A program made the position numbers and the translations under genes. Below are positions 58,194 through 64,000 of a DNA stretch of 64,000 bases, in pieces; the stretch's first letter is position 1; each line of letters opens with the position of its first letter. The stretch covers positions 207,607-271,606 of the forward strand of contig SSNU01000219.1 in assembly GCA_012064415.1 (NCBI GenBank). Reading direction: 5' to 3'. The notes beneath the pieces were generated by a model. That model had not been told where the DNA came from, did not search any database, and saw only the letters and a list, made by a program, of their open reading frames with translations. Origin of the DNA: Gyrodactylus bullatarudis. Lineage: Eukaryota; Platyhelminthes; Monogenea; Gyrodactylidea; Gyrodactylidae.

Positions 58194-58559
58194 ACAAGGT
58201 AAAATTATGTTTAAATATTCTCTTGATCTCCTTTGTATCTTTAAAATTCGATTATTCATTCTGAATTTCCAAATAAACAAATACTTTATCAGGAAATTCT
58301 ACAGTGCAATGACTCCTCATGAATTTTCATTCGTCAATTTTTTTCTCCAATCAGATGAATCGAAAGGTTTTGTTAGAGTACATTGAAGACTGAAGAGGAA
58401 TCATGTTCTGAATCAGTTTATCTGTACTAAATGCAAACTTTTTCACGAAAAGCTTATTTTTATTACCGTTGGATTTGAGCATACCTCAATGAAAATATTG
58501 GATCACCATCAAAAGAAGATAAATTATTCGTCTCAATTGAATGAGCAGAGTGTCTCAGA

Positions 58560-58754
58560 TTGACTCAAATGGAACAATGGGTTTTGCTGGAACTTTTGAG
58601 CTCTACAAACTTTTATAAACTTTTCTGCATCATTGAGCTATGTGATTTGTTCGGGAATCTCAGTAAACTTTCCTATCTACAACTTCCACATCCTTTGAAT
58701 TCGAGAGATCTCCAGACATTGCATCTTAATAGACAATTTGCCAGGATCATATGA
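58560..58754 (+). pseudogene. Leucine-rich-repeat-like remnant, uncertain
   Basis: A 64-codon frame without ATG start, less AT-rich than its flanks, with one or two LxxLxxLxL-like turns. It may belong to the same broken gene as the frame at 58029. Confidence 0.25.
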
Positions 58755-59328
58755 ACATTTTCAAACACAGTAAGATATTTTAAAATAAAATAATCAGGAA
58801 AAATGTTACGTTAGAACTGGAGTAATTTTTTTTCAAAGTTTATCCCAAATGAATGAAAAATAATTTAATAATTATTAAATTGGATCGGTAATAACTTCTA
58901 AGAGTTTCGATTGATAAGTTTTTATTGCCTTTCCAAAGAAATTAGATGTTATTATTTAAGTAACATGGAAATTTTTCACCATTAGTTTTTTAAAACAACC
59001 CCTAGATTTTAGTGTTTTTCATGTATTTTAACCTTGAATAATATTATCACATAAATTTCCTCTGTTTCTTAATTCAAATGTTTCTTAATTTGGTTGTCAA
59101 TATTAACTTATTATTTATAAGACATAAATATTTTTAATTTTATTTTATAAAATCTCAATGCTTCTGTATGAAATTCTCATAAAACTAATTTTTTTGTAAT
59201 CTGGAGTTTTAAGGAAAATTTAAATGCTAATTCTGAAACGCAGTTATTTTCATTGAGTTAATTCGAGAAAAAATGTTTTCCTATTTTTCTTTATACCTGA
59301 ATCCTTGTAATTTAAACAAAATTCAGAG

Positions 59329-60053
59329 TACACTTTCTTCCATATTTTACACATCTGACTATAGTCAAATTCCAATTAAAATATTACGACTTTTTTCCAA
59401 ATAAATATTCTGACTATAGTTAATTTTGTTCTTACCTTTTTAACTACACTTTTTTTCATTTTTAAATTTTTTTCAGATTGCCAGTCTTATATATCCTTTC
59501 TATGTGATTAGTCCAATTTATTTGCGAATAAATAGCTACAGTGAAAAAATGTTTGCAAGGCGAACCAAAAAATTTTGCCTTGTTACATGAGCATATCATT
59601 TCGTACAAATTGAAAACTTTGAAAATCTTAGATGATGATGTATTCATTACAAAGTTTTCACCCTCACTTTTTTTAATTTTTTACAACATGTTTTCGAGCC
59701 TCATCAATAATAAAGTTCAACTTCTCTTCAAAATTCTTAGAAAATATTGATTTCAAAGATGAATAAATCTCATTTTTCTTTACTAGTCTGTCGATTTCAT
59801 TTATTATTTCAATTATAACACGGAGATTAACCAAATTATATACTCGATTAAATTAACGGCATAAATTATAATTTATATTTATTATTATAATTATAAAATT
59901 AACCTTAAAATAACCTTTGTGAGATCCTAGGAATTGAAAAGTGTAGTTAAAAATGTAAAAACAATATTAACTATAGTCGGAATATTTATTTGGAAAAAAG
60001 TCGTAATTGGAATTTGACTATAGTCATATGTGTAAAATATGGAAGAAAGTGTA
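59329..60053 (-). mobile_element. MULE-like element with long inverted terminal arms
   Basis: Inverted arms 59329-59454 and 59937-60053 share TACACTTTCTTCCATATTTT, GACTATAGTCAAATTCCAAT, CGACTTTTTTCCAAATAAAT and TTTTAACTACACTTTT; the left arm has one extra run of about 9 bp. The palindrome ACTATAGT occurs twice in each arm and again at 60080, outside the matched part. The interior carries a SWIM-finger fragment, as in Mutator-type transposases. No certain target duplication. Confidence 0.65.
59462..59647 (-). pseudogene. SWIM zinc-finger fragment, MULE transposase C-terminus
   Basis: The minus-strand frame reads KIFKVFNLYEMICSCNKAKF then FGSPCKHFFTVAIYSQ: CxC...CxH is the SWIM finger, and GxPCKH is its usual form in Mutator-like transposases. 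The DDE core is absent and the sequence upstream is broken, so only the tail survives. Confidence 0.6.
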
Positions 60054-60110
60054 GTCAAAACTGTAAAAAATGAAAAAACTATAGTCAAAAATGTAATTGA
60101 CACTAAAATT

Positions 60111-61329
60111 CAGCATATTAAAATTGAAAAATCTCCCTGCTAACTGTAGAACTACTGAAGTTGAAAATTTATTATTTTTACGAAAAATCTCTGGATAGCC
60201 AAGAATACAATACTATTGAATCTCATGTTGAATTAACTTATAAGTTGTTTATATGAGAAAAATCATAAAGATGAACTAACAAAAATGAGGAATTTTATCA
60301 CGAAGAAAAATGACCTTAACCCTATCGAGGCGATAAGAAAACCAATAAAATAAAAGACTCAAATTGATATAGAAAGATTCTAAATGAGATTTTAATGGGA
60401 TTCCATTCAATAAGGATTCTTTCGATTCCATCTAAGAAAACCGATATTTTATTGAATTTCCCATCTACTAATCAGTAGATGAAAACCAATTTTTACTAAT
60501 ATTGGTTATTTTATCTAAGACTTCTTGTTATTTTTGAGATTAAGGTGAATTATGAAATAGATTATTTGATTTGAACGATAATATTTACGAACTTCATCAA
60601 GAATATTTGAGTTAGGTTCTAAACTCATTTGGAAGATTTAGAGAACAACAAGCGTATATTTGAGTGATAAACGTTATATTTCGCCGGGTCTCTTCAGACT
60701 CTACCCCAGCAACATTTAAATACTAATTATCATAATCAATTGGGGACCTTCCATTGGTTCATTTTCTTATTCACTCTAGTGCAATAGGGAGGGGGAGGTT
60801 TGATCCATTGCTTTCGGCTTTTTGATTACTTTTGTCTTTTTAGAAAACCGTCAATCTGTAACTGCCCACTGTGTCTCTTCCTCTTTCGTTTTGCTGTCGA
60901 GCAGTTTTTCTTCTCTCCCTTTTCACTAATTATAAGTTGGCTGATGATTTGATTATAATAATTATCAACTGCTGTTGACTTCTTATTTGATATTGTTTGA
61001 AACGGGGTAATAACTGAGAATTTACGAATAATAACGAATCGCCCAATATAGGACGAAACTCATGAAAGGGTTAATTGACGTGATAATGATGAACTCCAAA
61101 TTCAAATTTTTGTCTAACATTAACTGCAAATATCAGTATTAAATTCTTTTCAAATATCTGGAATCATCAAATTCTTTGATGCCCCACTTCAGAATCAACA
61201 AAAATAGAAAACCCCAGTGAGAGAGTGATCAAAATTTGATTTTCACGATCACAATAAGACAGGAAAGCCAAATATGCTGAATTTGTTCTAATGCATAACT
61301 TCATGGGAGTCAAATATCAAGTTTTTGAT
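60111..61329. other. About 1.2 kb without a supportable gene
   Basis: Mostly AT-rich; 60840-60930 has a pyrimidine-rich patch (TGTCTCTTCCTCTTTCG). No exon seen. Confidence 0.35.
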
Positions 61330-61574
61330 CATTTTCATTTTTTGAAAATGAATTAAATTTCGATAAATCAAACTCCCTCAAAAATGGTGGATCTTTCGAA
61401 AATTTTCGTCGATATTTGGCTTTCTTGTCATATCGTGATCGTAAAATCAACTTTTGATCACTCTCTCAAATCGTAAAAGTGGGCGAAATCAGCAGGATTC
61501 CAAAAAATCTTCAACTTATTCAAATTTTTCCAGCTCGTAAAAATCATCGATTTCCAACTTCATATCAATTAGCT
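61330..61574. repeat. Partial foldback copy, family A
   Basis: Contains GATATTTGGCTTTCTTGTCA (also near 10390) and ends TTCATATCAATTAGCTTTA. Matches the interior of the 62354-62985 copy in reverse orientation. Confidence 0.5.
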
Positions 61575-61782
61575 TTATATTATTTGATTCTGAATTTAAT
61601 GAAAAATTTATCATAAGGATTGAAAGACAAGAGAATAATTAGTAATAAAGCTTATATTTCATGATAGCAAGGGAGGATTTCTTCTCTTCAATAAAAAGAA
61701 TAAAATTATTAAGGTACTATTCCCGTGTGTTGTTTGAAGGAAAACAAAGTTTACTCTACCAGCCAACATTCATTGCTCCAAA

Positions 61783-62105
61783 ACAGTTCTGATTATCTTT
61801 GTCGGAACCTCTCCGAACGTTTCAGCACCGTTAGCTCGAGCCCCGGCTCGTTAACATGCTGAGTGAGGTGCCCCTTTCCAATATAGATACACCTTAGAGC
61901 CTCAACTGCGGATGTGGATGGCAATAGATGGACTATTTATCATGGAACATCAACGTGAACAAGTTCCGTGAAACGTGGTCATAATAATCTAATCAATAGG
62001 TCCTTTCGGAGAGCACCAGGCCCTGGGACTAGGCTATGAGTAATGTCTAGATCCTACTGGATTGACTTTTCATTCGCCGTCGAACCTGATCCTATACTCT
62101 AGCAA
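61783..62105. ncRNA. GC-rich structured island, candidate non-coding RNA or unknown repeat
   Basis: About 320 bp with much higher G+C than anything around it and no open frame of note. It can form strong hairpins: TCAGCA..GTTA..CGAGC-CCCG-GCTCG..TAAC..TGCTGA near 61825-61865, GGAAC...GTTCC near 61943-61969, and CCAGGCCCTGG near 62019. It does not match the snRNA, SRP, 7SK, U3 or 5S sequences I know. A pol III transcript, a structured RNA gene or a GC-rich repeat are all possible. Confidence 0.3.
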
Positions 62106-62353
62106 TCAATCAATATTTATTTTATCTAAATCTAATTGACATTAAGATGAGAATGTACTCTCTTGAAAAAATATCAATATTTTCCTGCGAATAGCCAGGA
62201 ATAGATTTATCTTTTGAATTCCAAGAATAAATGAGCCCATGAGATATTCAAATGAAAAAAAGAATTCTGAAAAAATTGAATCCGGCCAAAATTGGGCTAA
62301 TTCACAGATATAGAAGATACAGAATTTGCAGCATTTTTATCAACTACACAAAA

Positions 62354-62985
62354 CTAGTTGATATGAAGTAGGGAATCTATGATTTTTACGAAAACCTCGA
62401 TTTTTCATCAAGGTCGCAAATTTTTCTAAAGATTTTTAGGAATCCTACTCATGTTTCCCACTTTCAAGATTTGAAGAAAAAAATTCTGAAAATTCTTTTA
62501 TGAGATTTAGCGTCATTTTTTCCTGGTGGTAAATTTTTTAGAATCCGAATTTGGCAAGAAAGCTGAATGTCACCGTCAAATTTCCGATAGCTACACCGTT
62601 TTTGAGGAATTTTGATTTATCGAAACTTGATTTTCAAGCAGTGAAAATGGGCAAAAAATCAAAATTCAACTGCCAAACGATGATGAGGTGAATCTTCAGA
62701 TCAGGTTCAGCCTAGTTGAATTACTTGTCTAATCTTGATGCTTGAAAACCTCTTTTGGCCAACCTACCGCTTTCACATCAATAGAAATTTTCAGTTAAAA
62801 GTTCGAAAAATAGGATTCTGGCATTAAATCGAAAATCAAAAAAGCAATTTTTCTCTTCAAATGCTAAAATAAGATGGTAACAAGATTAGTATTCCAAAAT
62901 ATCTTTTAGAATTATTAGACCCTGGGGAAAGAATCGAGATTTTTGTAAAAATCATAGATTCCTAACTTCATATCAATTAGCTTTA
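62354..62985. repeat. Foldback repeat, family A
   Basis: Ends CTAGTTGATATGAAGTAGGG and CCTAACTTCATATCAATTAG are inverted; next to them GAATCTATGATTTTTACG pairs with GTAAAAATCATAGATTC. An additional left-arm fragment of the family precedes it at 62125-62340. Confidence 0.7.
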
Positions 62986-64000
62986 GGTTTAAAGCAATTC
63001 AATACTATATATTTATAATTTTGAACCGAGTAGTTCTTCAGGGAGCTGTTCGGCATAGATTGACGATAAAGTTGTTCGCTTGCTACCTGACTATGTTGTC
63101 TTCTGGCTTGTATTGGTCTATTTGAATTATTAGAGTGATAACTCTGATAATATAATTCATCACTTGAAAGAAAACTTAAGTTCAATACTGATCAAGATTA
63201 GGCGAGGAATCCAAATTTGGCCATAGAGGTTGAAAGAAATCTCCATGAGCTTTTTATAGACGAATTCTTTGTCTAATTTTGATCTCAAAGATCAATAGTT
63301 AATAATTACTCGTTATTTGCATCAAACCTTTATAAACAAAAAAAATTTTGAGCTCAAAAATTGGGATATTTTGAGATTTTTGTAAAATTATGAACTCTCA
63401 TTAGGTTTATTTTGGTTTTTTATGTAAAGACTGATTCAATTAGGCTCATTTCTATTTTCCAAAGACCTCAAGGGATTAAAATTTAATCATTAAATAATGC
63501 TATTTGAGATAAAAGTATTTCGAATTTGGATAAAAAAGTTCGACGAAACTAATCTTTATGTATTTATCCCAAGACAATCCCAATTTAGATGATTGAATAC
63601 GATTAAAAAATAGGGTTATATTGATTGATCAAATAACTAAAAGTTGCATGGACTTAAACCAACACGAATAAAGTAATCATGACAATATAATTATTTCTTA
63701 TTTTCAACGAATCGCAAAAGAATGACAGATTGCTTATCATAAGCACATTATAATGCAGCTTTATACAAAGATTTTTTTTCAAACTTTATAATATCAGCTT
63801 TTAAACTAAATGATTCTTTTTGTATTGGGGACAACTTGTATTCTATATTTATTAAACAAATCAATTCAAATTTTGTTGAAATGATTTTTAATATCATTAG
63901 TCAATTGAGCAAACGGTGAGAGCATATTTAGAAAGTAAAAAAGGATGCCGAAAATGGGAGGAATAAGCGCTTTATTTCAGGCATACTCATCAGCCTCTTA
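62986..64000. other. Right-end kilobase without a supportable gene
   Basis: A minus-strand frame at 62973-63185 (SSDELYYQSYHSNNSNRPIQ...) begins with ATG but overlaps foldback sequence and lacks other support. The rest is AT-rich. Confidence 0.35.

Noticed and set aside
1..64000. CRISPR array, bacterial operons or riboswitches
   Set aside because: The window is eukaryotic; no regular direct-repeat/spacer array is present.

Overview
The window is eukaryotic and almost certainly animal. It is roughly 70% A+T, its genes are split by GT-AG introns, it has AATAAA polyadenylation signals, and it encodes a KANK-family ankyrin protein, a family known from bilaterian animals. Three genuine introns are only 33-43 bp, an intron size known from several small invertebrate lineages (some flatworms, tunicates, dicyemids). 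I cannot name the species.

Layout. 1-17.6 kb: three phase-compatible coding exons on the minus strand (767-952, 1804-1979, 17457-17604), probably one large gene that leaves the window on the left. Between them lie decayed DNA transposons: an internally deleted hAT (3636-4823), a hAT MITE (5278-5773), a pogo/Tigger-like element with 44-bp terminal repeats (7284-8898), a hAT tail (8948-9600) and another hAT MITE (15133-15712). 21.4-26.2 kb: the gene-dense part, with a TMEM68-like acyltransferase and the mitochondrial electron-transfer flavoprotein alpha subunit (ETFA) on the minus strand, and an unrecognised 224-aa protein on the plus strand that starts 240 bp from ETFA in divergent orientation. 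26.7-46 kb: one plus-strand KANK gene with a 1.77-kb first exon, at least ten exons and an ankyrin C-terminus; its introns are full of transposons, including a near-pristine IS630/Tc1/mariner-type element (34385-35899). 47-55 kb: TTAA-bounded and foldback repeats. 56.2-57.0 kb: an intronless gene for a secreted 241-aa protein I do not recognise. 57.4-64 kb: a hAT MITE, a MULE-like element with a SWIM finger, a GC-rich structured island, and more foldback repeats.

The most informative signal is the mobile-element archaeology. Six hAT insertions from different families all used 8-bp targets fitting the palindrome NTNATNAN. Two MITE insertions sit inside copies of one dispersed repeat whose other copies in this window preserve the uninterrupted (empty) site, so their boundaries and target duplications can be read directly. 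Protein-coding functions are metabolic and cytoskeletal: ETFA (matrix electron transfer), TMEM68-like (ER lipid acyl transfer), KANK (cell cortex/adhesion adaptor). I see no evidence that they form one pathway.
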